The notes below the pieces were generated by a model, which had not been told where the DNA came from, did not search any database, and saw nothing but the letters and a program-made list of their open reading frames with translations. A DNA stretch of 64,000 nt from Cinchona pubescens (lineage: Eukaryota > Streptophyta > Magnoliopsida > Gentianales > Rubiaceae), in the NCBI GenBank assembly GCA_025175665.1, contig JANKKI010000075.1, forward strand, positions 4,784,001 through 4,848,000, given 5' to 3'. Every line of letters begins with the position of its first letter. Position 1 is the first letter of the stretch. The position numbers were made by a program, and so were the translations under genes. Positions 43,789 through 56,831 of this stretch are shown here, in pieces.

Positions 43789-45848
43789 ACCGAAAATGTA
43801 ATTTGGATAGAACGATACTCATAGTCTACGAGTGAATGAAGGCAAATTAACCAGATTGCGGTTGAGTCGACTAAGGCAAGCTATTACATAATTTTGTCGA
43901 TTTTTGGAGTTTTGAGTCTCCATTTTGGACCCGTAATTGTGCGTGTTGAAGTTTATTCAGAGCCCTACATTTTGTAACTCTTAGAAACTGTAAATAAGGG
44001 CTTTTGGGGCTTCAAAATCACGTTCTAATTCAGTCTCCCCCTTGGGGGCTACAAATTAGACTAGGGTTTTACTTCCTTTTCAAGAGGAGTTGGAGAGGAG
44101 GTTCAAGATTGACAACCTTGGACTAAGGAACTTGCGATTCTTCAGTGGAAAAGTATTCTTAAACCCTTATTAAGCAAATTCTAGTTTCATTGCTCCTTCA
44201 ATATGTGATTTCTTTAATTGCTTTCCTAGATTAATGTTAGATTAGTTTACTTGTTTTCATTAATTTCTTCTGTGTTTATGCTTTCATTCATGTTTTAATT
44301 TAGTATGTATTAAGGTTGAATGATGCCAATTCTCTGGGTGATGATTAATTTGATCATCAATTTGGATAATTATAATAGTTGGGTAAAAAATTGCACAGAT
44401 TGACAATTTTAGAGATTGGTCAACTCTAGATTTAGTTAGATTGGCTGAAGTGAAATGGTAATTGACCCTATGTCATAGATCCATGTTAGACTATTTAGTT
44501 AATCGATACGAGATCAATGTGGCCGTATTAATTAATTAGTTCATGATAATTCCATAAGGATAGAACTCAAATTTATTAACCTAGGACATAGAGGCATCTA
44601 TCCTTGGATCAATAATTTGGTAGGATTCAATCACCAAAGTTCTAGGGTTGAATTGACAAATGAGAATTGAACTTCTGTGCATTATAATTGAACCAATTCA
44701 TTAATTGAATTAATCAAAACTAGGAATTGTCCAGTCCTAACTGATGTTTTCCAAACCTTATTTTGATGATGACATAAACACTTAACTCTGTAAAACAAGC
44801 TTTTGCAGAACAGATCTTTCGGTTGAACAGAACCGTCCGAACTAGGTCAAAAGCTCCTCGGACGCATTGCATCGTCCAAACAAACTGGCAGAAAGTCTGG
44901 GATCCTACTGCCTTTTCTTCGGACGCTCAGGACCGTCCGAAACCTCTGTCGGACGAAGGACCGGACGCATGCATCGGACGTCCGAACGAAGCATCTCAAC
45001 AAACTGAAAGAAGATCGGACGCTTCGTCGGACGCATTCAATCCTCCTCGGACGTCCGAAACCCCAACGGCTATTTTTTGTGCATCTATTACTTAGCCATT
45101 AGGAAGTAGTTGAAAGCTCTATTTATTGCTCTTATAAACAGGTGCTTTAAGAACCTGAAAAAATCATCTAATACATTAAATACAAGCCTAAGAAAAGAGT
45201 AATTTGAGTGCAAATTGACTATAGTGGTTTGTTGTATTAGTGTGAAGTTGTGAGTGCAATTCAACTTTGAGTGGAGTGATAATCTTGTATGAAAGTGTGG
45301 TTGTAAGTAAGAATCTTGGCTCAACTAAAAGAGTTTTAGTGTGAGCAAGAACTTCCCAACTTTGTAAAGATTATTAGCTCACCAAGTGTGTGAAGCATTC
45401 AAGAAAATTGATACTTCAAGCTTGCTAGCTTGGAAGTATTGTTTGTTCAATTTTTCTCTCTTTACTTTACTGTTCTAGTAAATTTATTATATCTGCATTT
45501 GAATTTAAAAAGCTTACTATTTTCTGAAAGCATAATTTTTAGAAACCTAATTCACCCCCCCCTCTTAGGTTGCTTTGGGACCAACACTAACCCTAATCCA
45601 TTGTTTTCATTAGTTAAATTCTTTAATTTTAGTTTTGTTAACTCTCTCCTCTACATTGTCGATTCTTCAAATAGGGTTTGAATCAAATAACTGGTACTTG
45701 CTAAATCAATCCTTGTGGATTCCATCCCTATTTCTGCTATATACTATTTGACCCTATACACTTACGGTACATTAGCTAGTTAATAGTAAAGTTAGGTGAT
45801 TATAAATTTTGGAACTAGAGCTATTCAACATATCACCTATCAGGGTGG
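43789..45848 (+). repeat. Right part of split LTR, family F (contains copia solo LTR)
   Basis: Continues the LTR begun at 26290: U3 end with AGTCGACT (43866-43873), a TATA-like CTGTAAATAAGG near 43988, U5, then CAATCCTTGTGGATTCCATCCC near 45708-45729 and an end near GGATCAAGTTTTT (about 45848). The copia LTR at 44742-45591 interrupts it. No element body follows, so it reads as a solo LTR. End positions are approximate. Confidence 0.5.
44742..45586 (+). repeat. Second copia solo LTR, 845 bp
   Basis: Begins TGATGTTTTCC, ends CCCTCTTAGGTTGCTTTG then GGACCAACA. Flanked by CTAAC (44737-44741 and 45587-45591). Same family as 37664-38682. At 44825-45060 it is dense in CGGACG and CGTCCG hexamers, followed by AACGGCTATTTTTTGT and a TATA-like CTTATAAACAGG (45131). 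Confidence 0.92.
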
Positions 45849-45849
45849 A

Positions 45850-46010
45850 TCAAGTTTTTGTTTCTATGCCAATGATTGTGCTCTAGCAATATTGATATAA
45901 TTTGGTCAGAATACTAATTTGAAGATTGTTTATGATTTTTTATCATATTTTTGTCTTTTTGATGTTTCTTTTATATTGAAAAAAAAGAAGATCTGTTTCC
46001 TTTGATTGGA
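45850..46010 (+). pseudogene. Possible LINE reverse transcriptase scrap
   Basis: One frame gives F-Y-A-N-D-C-A-L-A, similar to the F-A-D-D core of LINE RT, then D-F-L-S-Y-F-C-L-F and a lysine run. Short and not certain; it could be chance similarity. Confidence 0.3.
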
Positions 46011-46967
46011 TAATTTATACTAATCACTAGTTTAGACTTTCTATTTACTTATTTGGCTTTCTTTTGTTTTAGCACTTGTTTTTGTTTATTTTTAGTGTGT
46101 ACTTTTGTATAGCTTATTTTCTTTTATATTGAACAATCCAAAAATGTGAATTTTGATTGTATGAATATAATGAAATCCTATGTTGGACTTTACATTTGAA
46201 ATGCTGACAGATGGTTATGATTTGAATGAGATGATATCAAACAGCCTATTCCAACCTTATGCCATTATTAGGTGAGAAAACTGCGAAGACATGGAATGTA
46301 ATTTTATTTCAAATTTGGGTATAATCGGTTCAATTGGAATAACTCTCTTTTTTGTTAGAACTTAATTAGGAAGAAAAAAAAATCTTGTTCAAACCTATAA
46401 TCTAACTTGTGTTTATCCTACAACGTGTGATGAAGGTGTAACACTTTTGAACTGTTGAAATTTTTAATTTTTTAGAAAATAAATGAATGGTTATGGAATG
46501 ATAACAATGACTACTAAATCTAGAAATTAATATTTTGAATTTTTTATTTAAAAACTGTATATATCTCTATTCAATATCTTTGTTTTTTATTCTATAATTA
46601 CTTTCACATTTTTTTAAATTTTTTTATTCTTTTTTTCATAATAATCTTTCATATATGCTATTTAGTACAAAAATAAACTATGAAAATTATTTTCTTCTAA
46701 AAAATTATTTAAAAAAATTATTTTATGAGAGCAACATCTCATATTTGAATTCTATAATTGAAAAAAAATGAACCATTAACATAGACACATTTAAAAGACT
46801 AACAATTTAACTTATTTGCAATGATTATTGATGACCAATTAATTAAATTATTAATCATAAAATTCACTAATATAAATTGGTCTTAAAATGAAACTTTCGT
46901 GAGTCAAATAAATACATAATTAATGACATTTTAATAAAGAAAAATATTTTATACTTTTTTTCACGAG

Positions 46968-47606
46968 ATTTTTTTTTTTTGGCAAAACCCGAGGGGACTT
47001 TATTGATGTGGTGATAATCTATATTAGAGCATTGGTACAAGTTCGAACATAAGGAAATGCTATTGCATCTAATGAAACTAAGCCATTAATGAAAGAGAGC
47101 AATGGTACAAAAGTGGAAGAAATAGTGGTGTTGCTCACCATTCTTGCCAGACAATCTGCAACTGAATTTGTTTGCCTATATTGGTGCTGGATGTAAGCGA
47201 AGGGGAAGTGAGTCATTTGTGTGAGGAACTGCCTATAAAGAATATACATGAGCCAAGGGTGAGAGACACACTGTTGGATGACATCTACTAGGGTTTTTGA
47301 ATCCAAGTTGATGATGAGGGGCAAAAATTTCTTCCGTATACACCATTTAACTCCAATGATGAGGGCTTCGAACTCAGCTTCCAGTGATGTGCAAGTACCA
47401 AAATAATCTGCAAATGCAAAGCAGAAAGTACCATTATGGTCACGAACTACTCCTCCTTCTCCTCCCAAAGGCCCTTGGGTTTCCCAATGATGAACCTTCA
47501 ATGTTGAGTATTGACCAAGTGGTGGGTGCGACCATGTTTCCAAGGCTACATAGTGACGGCTTCATGACCTAACCTTCTTGCCAGAAGCTAAATTTACTTC
47601 TCCACA
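46968..47606 (-). mobile_element. 5'-truncated LINE with RNase H end and poly(A)
   Basis: The minus-strand ORF 47543-47019 (174 residues) shows G-G-V-V-R-D-H-N-G-T-F, L-E-A-E-F-E-A-L-I-I-G-V, N-L-D-S-K-T-L-V-D-V and an ending R-Q-T-N-S-V-A-D-C-L-A-R. This is the RNase H-like domain at the C-terminus of plant LINE ORF2. The 3' UTR ends in a poly(A) run (T run at 46969-46980 on the plus strand). The flanks TTCACGAGAT and TCCACAAGAT may be a diverged target duplication. The domain is open, but everything upstream is missing. Confidence 0.75.
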
Positions 47607-49735
47607 AGATAATTATAGATAATTGGTAAATAAATATATGATTATATAAGTGGTTAAACTTATTTGGGTAAAGTAATTGGGTAGTTTAATTAGATAAGAT
47701 AAGCTAGGAGCCATTAACACTACTAACACATTTATATGACCAAAAGTTTAATTTATCTACTATGATTAGTGATGACCAACTAATTAAATTATTAATCACA
47801 AATTTAATTATTATGTATTGATATTAAATCACAATAATCATTCTGTAAGAAAAACAAATACATGAATAATCAAATTACTATATCGGCAAAAAAGATTTAC
47901 TAGTAAAATAACAAAAATGTCTTATTATCTAATTCACAACTATTAAGTATACATGAATGAACCGTTAGAAGAAAAGCAAATAAGTTAGAGAAATAAAGGT
48001 GATGCTAATTATTACATTAACAAAGATCTTAGTCATAAAGATCATTTGGCTTATAAAATCATAAAATTCTATATAAAAATTATGCTAAATGCGTTTATAA
48101 AATATTCTTCATGTAAGATATCCAACCATTATCGTCTAAAAAAATTTTTGCTTAAAAGTATGCAAAAGCTATCTAGATAACAATATGTATTTATTTGAAG
48201 TGCATATTCTATCAAATCCCAACCAACATTTAATTATTATGCATACACACGATATACTAAAAGCTTTTGGATTAAAACATCTATGATTTGGAATACACTC
48301 AATTATTAGTTTAGTAAGATAACTTTACAAAGAAGTATAATATGAGAATATATTTACAAGTGACACTCACAATAATTATTTTATTAAGTTATCCACAGTT
48401 TCATGAGAGTTAATTCAACTATCTTTTCTCTTATTTTGGTGCATTTATAATGACCCCTTAAAGCATTTTCAATTATGGTGTTCGTCCATCATGTTTTCTA
48501 TTTTACAACATTGTTTAGACGTTAATATTACCATTGAATGTTCTTTGATTTCAGAAATTACCACTTAAACATCTACAAGAGAAAAATGAAATAAGAATCA
48601 TAAGACGAGTAACATACTTTATTCTCATAAAATAAAAAAATTGTTTAATTTTAACAAAAAAAATATTTATGTTATCGTAAATAACATACATGTACCATGA
48701 TTACAAAAAGGGTTGGAATTACATTTTACCTTTATAAAGTTTACCATTACTAATACTTTTGTCCTTTACTTTACGTTAATATGTCTTTTATAAGGTTCAC
48801 CACTAAAGAGGCTTTTTACTATACATATAAAAACTTACAACATAAATAACATGTGGTTCGTCTAATACTTATTTGAATTGGTTACTTATCAATACTTAAC
48901 TTTTGTGTCAAAAATTTCCAACTTTAGCCAAATCTCAATTTATGCACAACTCATTTTAACTTAAATATGAATATCTATCAAGAAAAGGAAAAAACCGAAA
49001 TAGACTCAAAATTATTTCTAAAATTATAGTTACCAATTAACTCGTCTATCTATTTTGTCAAAAATTTCACTAAATTCTTTAAATTTTATCATTTTTTGTC
49101 ATTTCATTTGTATAGAACATTAGTTTCCGATTTAGCCCAAGATTATATTCATACAAATCGATCAATATAGATGGTGAAGAAATAAATGATTTTATCCTTT
49201 TTCATTTTCTTTTTCCTTTTAGTGTTTCTTTCCCTAAGCACTCTAAAACCAGTCCCACTTGACAATAGAAAAGAATTTATTTTTTTACATTATAATGTGA
49301 CTTACTTTTATATTTTGTAAATTTACCTTTTCTTAAGAATATTTTGAGAAAAAGAAAGCTATTCTTTTGATTATTTTTTCGTGAAAGCAAAAATCCTTCA
49401 TCTTACTCTAAAATGCACGCAACTTGTAAAATATATTTAGTTCTAAATACATCCAGCATAACACATAATTTTTATATAATTTTTTTCACAATTAATTTTC
49501 TTAACATATTGTGTAAAATATATATTCACATAGAGAATATATTAGTATTTTTTCATGTTTCATAAACTTACGATAATATTCACTTGAGGACATCTTGGAT
49601 GCATCGAATGTGATTATCTCCAAAAATAGTGTTTTACTATGAAATTAAATTTTCATTTATTTAATATAAAAACAAAATGTAAAGCTAATACAAAAATTTA
49701 AATTTTTTTTTTTTGCATACTTTTTCTATCTAATA
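47607..49735. other. AT-rich non-coding stretch
   Basis: No gene, RNA gene or transposon end supported. Very AT-rich throughout. Confidence 0.5.
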
Positions 49736-50345
49736 ATTCCTTGTTTTGGTTACCAAGACATTTAGTAATATTCCTTGTATTGGTTACCAAGACATTTAGT
49801 AATATACATCTTTGTTGTTTTGTTAAATAGTGAAAGAATTGTACTATAGTTTTCAAAGTTGACATGTAATCTTAGTTTATATCTATAATTATTTTAGAGT
49901 ATTTAATATTATGATTTTATTTGCATAAATTATGTTATTTTTTTTACATTACTTGCCTACTTATTTGTTCTATATTGTCATGACTATAATTTATATGTAG
50001 TTAGAATATTTAGGGCATTCATCGTATCATAGATTGAACTTTTTTACCCCATCAATAGTTGCTCTAATCCAATAATTCTTTGTTGTTTTATCAAATAGTG
50101 TAATACCTGGCATTTTAGTTTCCAAATCTAACATGTACCGGCAACAATATAGAGTTTCTAATAGTATCATTTATTTGCATAGTATGTGCTATTGTTAATT
50201 ATATTAATTACTTAAGTACTTTTATATGTTGTCACTCTCCATAAATTATGCATAGAATTCTTGTGTTAAAATTAATTATTGTGCAATATTTGGGGCATTC
50301 AACGTATCATGGGTCGAACATATTTTCTACCCACAAATACTCTAA
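49735..50345. repeat. Diverged tandem duplication of about 270 bp, with a shorter repeat
   Basis: TTGGTTACCAAGACATTTAG occurs twice 37 bases apart (from 49746 and 49783). A larger pair follows: about 49800-50066 and 50067-50345, both with TTGTTGTTTT, CAAATAGTG-type text, GGGCATTCA(T/A)CGTATCAT and a TTTTTACCC or TTTCTACCC end. Divergence is high, so the duplication is old. Confidence 0.6.
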
Positions 50346-53300
50346 ATCAATATTCTACAAAATGATGTTATTAAAGATAAGGATTTAGTAACTAATATTC
50401 TACGAAGTGTAGTTTAGGTGGTAAGATGTAACCCCTATGACTTATTGGTCATGGTTTTGAATCACTAAGGTATAAGATGGTGTTTTTAAAAAAAAATTAT
50501 ATTAAAGAGATAAAAATAATAAATACTTTTACTCAATTAGAGATTATGATTTTTTATAAAATTTAATTTTTATTGGTAATGATTATTAATTTTATGATTT
50601 TTAAGTTGGAGCAAATTTTAAAAGGTTTCGTTGAATTCAAACCAAAAAAAGAGAGTTAAACTTAATGAATAAAATTTGTTGCATCTGCAATAAAAAATTT
50701 CTACCATCTTATTAAATTTATTCCAAATTTTTAAATAAATCTAAAATGAAATTTTGTTATATTAATTTGAAATATAAATATAATAAATATATGGTAATAA
50801 TATAAATTATAAAAAATAGATAGTTTTATCATCATAAATAGAAAGTATTTTTAGATAAGTCAATTATGCTTCATTAACGATGACTTATCAAAAAAAAAAA
50901 CTTCATTAAGGACTTATTAAGCATGAAACTATTTAATTAAGGGTATATTAGGTGTGACTAAAGTATAGGTGGTAGTATTCTTAAAAATAGGTAATTAAAT
51001 ATAATTTAATTATATCTTCCTATTAGGATTTGTATTTCATTAAAGGGAGTATTTTAAACATCACAAAATAGGGGAGAAAGAAAAAATTGGGAGAAACACG
51101 TCCATATATAATAAAGTGTAGAATAGATAAGAAGTACATCCTTCAAGCATGGATTACAACATAGCAAACAATTTTTTTTTTTTTGCTTGTGAGATTGTGA
51201 AATAACCTATAAACCCTTGACATTAAAACACTGTTTTTGAAGACCTATAAACTATGTTTAGGGATTCTTGTGTAATTAGAGCACTTTAACATTTACAATT
51301 TGTAATATTTTTTAACACCAAAAATAACCTAATAACAGTTTCACCTTTTGAGACCCAAACTTTAGGCCCAAACGATAGCTAAGTATTTATGGGAAAATTA
51401 ATAAAGCATATTTTTTTTCAAAAAGAGCTCATAATGTATTACATTTGTTTTTGGGCCTTGCAAAGACAGAAAGGTAAATATTTTGTACTATGGATGCAGA
51501 TAAGGCCATTCCTTAAGTAGATGGCTTGATAAAACTCTAGATTTTTAGGAACTTTTTGAAAGCTTTTAGTCTAGATTTTTTGGGATTATGTCCTCTTTTC
51601 TCTCTTTCTTCCTTTCTTCCCCCTCTTTTACTTTCCTGACATATTCCCCTTCTCCACTCCAACTCTTTCATTTTTACTCTCTCCTTCTATAGTTTTATCA
51701 GTTCTCTCTATTTTCTTTTTCTCTGGCTCTGATTTTGTTCGCCTTTGTGTTGTAGGATAAAAAATGAAGCCATTTCTTCCTCCCAAGATTATCACCTTTT
51801 CCTCCATTTTTCTTCTACATTCTCTTACTATTTGCTTTCTATCACTTCTCATACTTTCCTTTTTTCTTTGCAGGATAAAGATATTTTCCTTTCTAGTTTT
51901 GATTTTTTCTTTTTTTTTTTTGGGGTAAGGTTAAAGATGAAGATTTCTTTCCTCTACTTTTGATTATGATTTTTTTCTTCGTCATCCAAAACAGAGGTAC
52001 TTATTTTCTTCTTTTCGTCCTATTTTCTAATCTGTTAAAAATAACTAGAAAATTAATCCTTTCACTTTTGTATTGTCCATTTTTTTCCTAAGATTTTTAG
52101 TTTATTCTTTGTTTGTTTCTTTTTATGAGGTAAATCTTCCTTTTAATGTTTAGGTACCATACTGGTTTAAAGTTAATGAGTTATTTTTTATATACTATTT
52201 TTTTTGCTCTGTTTTTGCCTTTTATGATTATTTTGATGGATAATTGTTTAATTAGTAATCATTTTGCAACAAAATTTTTATATATAAATTTCCTGCTATT
52301 TTGTGTTTGACTTCCTATTCTATTATTGTTAGGGTTTGCTAAGTTGAGAAAGGTTGGATATTTCAGTCTCTTTTCCTCATTTCACGACTTCTTCACTTTA
52401 CTTCGGACTAATATAGTTGTGTGTGTTTGATGTGATTATAGTATGGCTATTGAGATGTGGTGTTTCTCCCTCATGAGAATACTATCAAACCATTTATATG
52501 TGATAACATTTTCACAGTTCCCTTTCGTGAGAATTTCAGGTCATGTCTTGAAAAGCATTTGTAATTTGAGCCAGTTGCAAATATAAAACTCTGATTATGT
52601 ATGGTTGCTTGATGAAACTCTGATACTAGAGTATTAATTACTAGAAACTTAGTTTTGAGTAGCCAAAGAAATCGTGATCTAACAAATATGAAAGGAACTA
52701 ATTCCACTTCTTCATATGCTCAGCATATTTGGCTTAATCAAATGAAAGCAAACACAGTAGAAATTATTTGTAATAATTTTAGAATGACACTTTTTGAATG
52801 TGTCCATTACTCCATTTTAGCCAATGATGAGCTATGTGATAGTATGAGACTAGTTGAAATTCATAATATGATTTTTTTTTTACGAATACTCTGTGTGTAG
52901 GAGACAATACTAGTAACTAGCCTCTTAGATTGATTGATGTAGTTCCTTCAAATATTTTATTTAAAAAAAAAACAGCATATTAGACTTACTAGTGAGCTAT
53001 ATGATAATAAAAGTACGAAATTGACTAATATTCATCCTTTGGTTTTTTAGTAAGGCTGTAGATGTGTAGAAAATGCTAATGGTTAGCGGTGTTTCGCAAC
53101 TTATCATGTTACTCATTAAAAAAATTATTCAGATGTAACAAATTTTAATATTGAACACATGAATGCTAAATTGTTTAGAAAGAAATCTTACAAGCTTCTA
53201 AATTTGATGTATAAATCCAATTGTTCTTAATTAAGATTCTTTTAAGGAAAAATGGGAAAGAACAAAAAAATCAAGAAAAAGATTTAGAGTTATTAATGAA

Positions 53301-54895
53301 TGTGTTCATAAAAGTAAGAAGCAATTTAAGGAGAATTTTAGACTACTCTTTTCATTTTTCTTTACATCATTGAAAAGTCTTGTATGGCTTAGTTCTATTT
53401 CATGTCTTATGAGTTTTTCTTTCTTATCATGTGCATTGAGCTTAGGATATAGTTGGATTGGCCCTTATGTTTTATTTGAAATTGTTTTTAGTTTATGTTT
53501 TCTGGCTCTGGCTGCTAAAAGAACTGACTTTTTTGGTATTGTTTGAGCTGGGCAGATTTACCAAAAGATGGTTCTTTTTGTCTTCCTGTACTCCCAACAA
53601 ATTAATTGAATTGTTTGAAGCTATTTTGACACTATAAATCAAATTCAGAAACGGAGATACACATTGCAATATAGCATTTGGTTGGTGTTATTACCAGAGC
53701 AATTTATATCCTGCCAAAGAAATTATGCTAAACATGACAAAAATGCCCCTAATAGTCAAATTTCTTCCAAGTATTTTGGATCTTATTTTTGCTTAAAGTA
53801 TTATGGGTATTGTTGCTCTCTCCCACATCTTCTCCTCTATAACTCTACCTTCTCTGACAATAACTTCTTCATCTGTAAAGGAGTCCACTTTCATCATCAA
53901 CTAACAGCTATTATAACTTCTCCAAAGAAGCATGTTTCTAATCCTCTAATCTCTTTTTTCTTTTAATAAATTAAAAAAAAATAGCAAAAACCTCTTTAAA
54001 TGATTTTGTTGTTTTGGATCGATTTATAGGAATAATTCATTAGGGCACTTTTTAGAGTTTCAAGGTATAGTATGCTCATGTTGATTGTTTGTAAACAACA
54101 CTTGGCTTTTATAAGTTATGCTTTCCTTTCCTATAAGAACCCCATTTTTTCCCTTTTTTCTCTTCAAATTAGAATGGCCACCGTTGCTTAGGGCCTAATT
54201 TATTTCCGATAACCTATTAAAATCTTTCGTGTGGCACTTTTACATCATTTTTTGGGATAAATAAGTTATTCTTTTGTGGTTCTTGAACTTGGTTTTTTAT
54301 TTTGATATCCGGGTAGTTATTATTATCTTTTTAATGCATGTGCATCAAACTAACATGAGTTCTCAGTAGTAAATTTGGCATTTAGAAAATCTTTCGTTGT
54401 TTATGTTTTTCGATTTATTTTCTTTTATCCTTCTTGCTTTTGATTATGTTTTTTATAGTCTTGGTTATCAATTTTCAATGTAGGAAGCTGGACAGAGGTT
54501 TTCCATTGTCATAATGACTGAAGTCCAATAAGCTTTGCCAATGAAAATCTGCAACTATGGACTATTGTGAACTTGGCTAAGTCGTAGAGGTTCCAATATT
54601 GAGTAGTTTGTACGAATTTTGCTCGATGATGAAAGAAGACTCCTATTTGACAAAGAGGAATGAGTCTATTGCAAAAGGAAACCTTCCTGCCTAGACTAAG
54701 AAAAGAAATGGAAGATGAGAACAAGACTCGTAACACTTGGGGAGATTTTACTATTGGGGACATTTTTGTCCTGTTGAGCAAAATTGCTTTGGCAACAATG
54801 CCATGCGTAGTATTTGGTAGTTTGTATAATCCAATGTTCTTAGTGTATGACTTATTTTAGTAGACCAGCACAATAGATACAGTAGTGATAACTCT
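50346..54895. other. Gene-poor stretch with pyrimidine-rich segment
   Basis: AT-rich with no recognised domain. A CT-rich tract at 51590-51980 resembles a plant 5' UTR or promoter-proximal region. Short open stretches at 52655-52900 and 54660-54860 have no recognisable similarity. It could hide exons of a host gene or a decayed transposon; I cannot support either. Confidence 0.4.
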
Positions 54896-54917
54896 AGAAA
54901 ACTAAAATTTTCTAGAA
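54896..54917 (+). repeat. Isolated LTR-start-like sequence
   Basis: TGATAACTCTAGAAAACTA differs by one base from the first 19 bases of the E2-family LTR and is followed by TTTTCTAG. No further LTR sequence follows. It may be an LTR edge left by a deletion, or chance. Confidence 0.3.
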
Positions 54918-54954
54918 ATTTTCTCTGGCTTCTCTCTAAGTTTCTTCTTGTGTT

Positions 54955-56580
54955 TTGGTTTCGAGCATTACTATGGCAACGCAGAATACCCTTCAGCCTC
55001 CTACGAAAGGGAAGAAAGTTTCATTTTTGGAGGCTCTCAAGGGAAAAACTCAACCTGTTCAAGATGAGGACCTAAATTCTATGCAGCTCATGCCACTTCA
55101 ATCCTATAACAGAGAACCTATGCTAAACTTTACAGATGATGAAGTGGATGAACTCTCCAAGCCCTCTCAGGCTAATGCTTATAGAAAATTTTATAGAGGT
55201 AAGCCTAGCATGGAATGCCTGAGGAAGAGTTTCCAAACAATTGGTTTTGAGGGAGATTTTACCCTTGGATTCTAGACTACAAAGCATATTCTCATTAGAT
55301 TTCCTTTGAAGGCTGATTACCTTAGATGCTAGCTTAAAGAAGTTATGGTCTATCAATGGCTCTCCAATGAAGATGTTTAAATGGCATCCCCTTTTTTGAT
55401 CAGATGTTGAGCCATCAATTACCCCTGTGTGGATTTCTTTCAAGGATTTATCCCTATTTTTGAAAAATGCTATATTCATTGGCACAAGCTGTTGGGAAGT
55501 CATTGAAGGTGGATAAGGCCATTGTCTCAATGACAAGACCAAATATAGCTCGAGTTTGCATGGAGGTTGATTTGTAAAAGACACTTCCACTTAGGATAAG
55601 GGTGGAAGCCCAAGGAAAAGCTTTGAGGCAACCCATTGTTTATGAAGATTTGCCTTCTTATTGCTTTTTCTTGTAACATGCAAGGGCATAGCATTAATAA
55701 ATGCAGGAAATCTAGTGAACTCACAATCCAAAAAGGTAAAACAGCAGTTGATAATCCGCATAATGAGAAGGATAATGGGACCAAAGGGAAAGAGGCAAAA
55801 CAAGTTAAGCAAATCTACCAATGTAAGCCTCATCCAGTAGTGGACGTGACAAAACTCTAGAGAGGCCAGTATATCTGGTATAAAGAATGATAAAGGTGTG
55901 GTCATGGCTTCCCAAGAGCAAATACCAAGTCAATCAGCTGAGAAAATCCCAGACTTAGTGGTGGTTGCTTCTTTAGAGGATGAGCTTGTTACTGATGCAA
56001 CTAGAAATCTTGAAGATGGCCGAAATTCCAAACTAGATGACAGTCAAATTACTGATCCAGTGAGTGAAATAGAAGTTGCTACAATTCTAGATGTGAAACA
56101 ACCTCTACTAGATCAGGTTTTTCAAATTTCAAATCCACCATAAGCTGTTACAAAGAATTTGGAGGGCAATGCTATCCAGGTTGTTAACAACTCAAATATC
56201 TTGAACTCAAACTTGGTTGAGACAAACCACGAGTTTCATTAAGAGGAAAATAAGGAGAAAGAACTGATAGTGATGGATGGCCTACCAATCTCTACATCCA
56301 ATGATGAGTTGGAATTAATCAGTGGAAAATCTACTGAGGACATTCTGTCCTATTTCTCAGAATTGGATTGCCCACAACCTGATAATGCTCCACAAACATT
56401 GGAAGATGGGAAGATGTTGGCCAATTTGTGGTAAAAAAGGTGAAGGCCTTGGAAGGTGTATCATCCAACAAAAATGATAGAAAACCAAGGAGTAAAAAGA
56501 TGCATATTGCTCGTTCACATGCTATGAAGACTAGGTTGAGTACTCAACCTACCAACCAGCCTCAAAGCCCTAATTTCCAA
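54955..56580 (+). pseudogene. L1-type LINE ORF1 (second copy, decayed)
   Basis: Reads K-V-S-F-L-E-A-L-K-G, then F-T-D-D-E-V-D-E-L and R-K-S-F-Q-T-I-G-F-E-G-D-F-T-L-G (54955-55275). It continues in broken frames with D-Y-K and a knuckle C-N-M-Q-G-H-S-I-N-K-C near 55673-55705. The polar C-terminal region (55710-56140) is open in pieces, with basic text R-S-K-K-M-H-I-A-R near 56490. Similar in plan to the LINE at 16790-18640. Confidence 0.8.
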
Positions 56581-56831
56581 TGAACAAGATCCTAATTTGG
56601 AATATTAGGAAATAAACCCTCTCTAAGGAGAGTTAAGAACTTAATTAAGCAGAATAAAATTTAGATGACATGTCTCATTTAACCTATGGTGAATAATGAT
56701 CGAATTGCAGCATAAGCTTTCAAGTTAGGGTTTCCAAGTTTTTTACCTAACCCTAATGGAAAAGATATGGCTATTCTGGACCTCTAGCGTCAACGTCTCT
56801 TGTCTAACTAATTTTGAGCAGTGTATACATG
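56581..56831 (+). pseudogene. Start of LINE ORF2 endonuclease, cut by E3
   Basis: Near 56585-56660 frames give I-L-I-W-N-I-R and L-R-R-V-K-N-L-I-K-Q-N-K-I, the start of the LINE apurinic-type endonuclease. Traces continue to C-L-T-N-F-E-Q-C-I-H at the edge of E3. The remainder of ORF2 would lie beyond E3, outside the window. Confidence 0.6.

Noticed and set aside
26673..43793. Target-site duplication of E4
   Set aside because: ACCGA right of the 5' LTR has no match at any plausible left boundary (26673-26687). Either mutation or end-to-end recombination has removed it.
47019..47543. A 174-codon minus-strand ORF with an RNase H-like domain, as a possible host gene
   Set aside because: The domain type is also used in plant RNase H-like genes, but the adjacent poly(A) run and missing upstream part fit a 5'-truncated LINE better.
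54896..54917. LTR start copy as evidence of a further Athila-family insertion
   Set aside because: Only about 19 bases match and no LTR body follows; listed at low confidence only.
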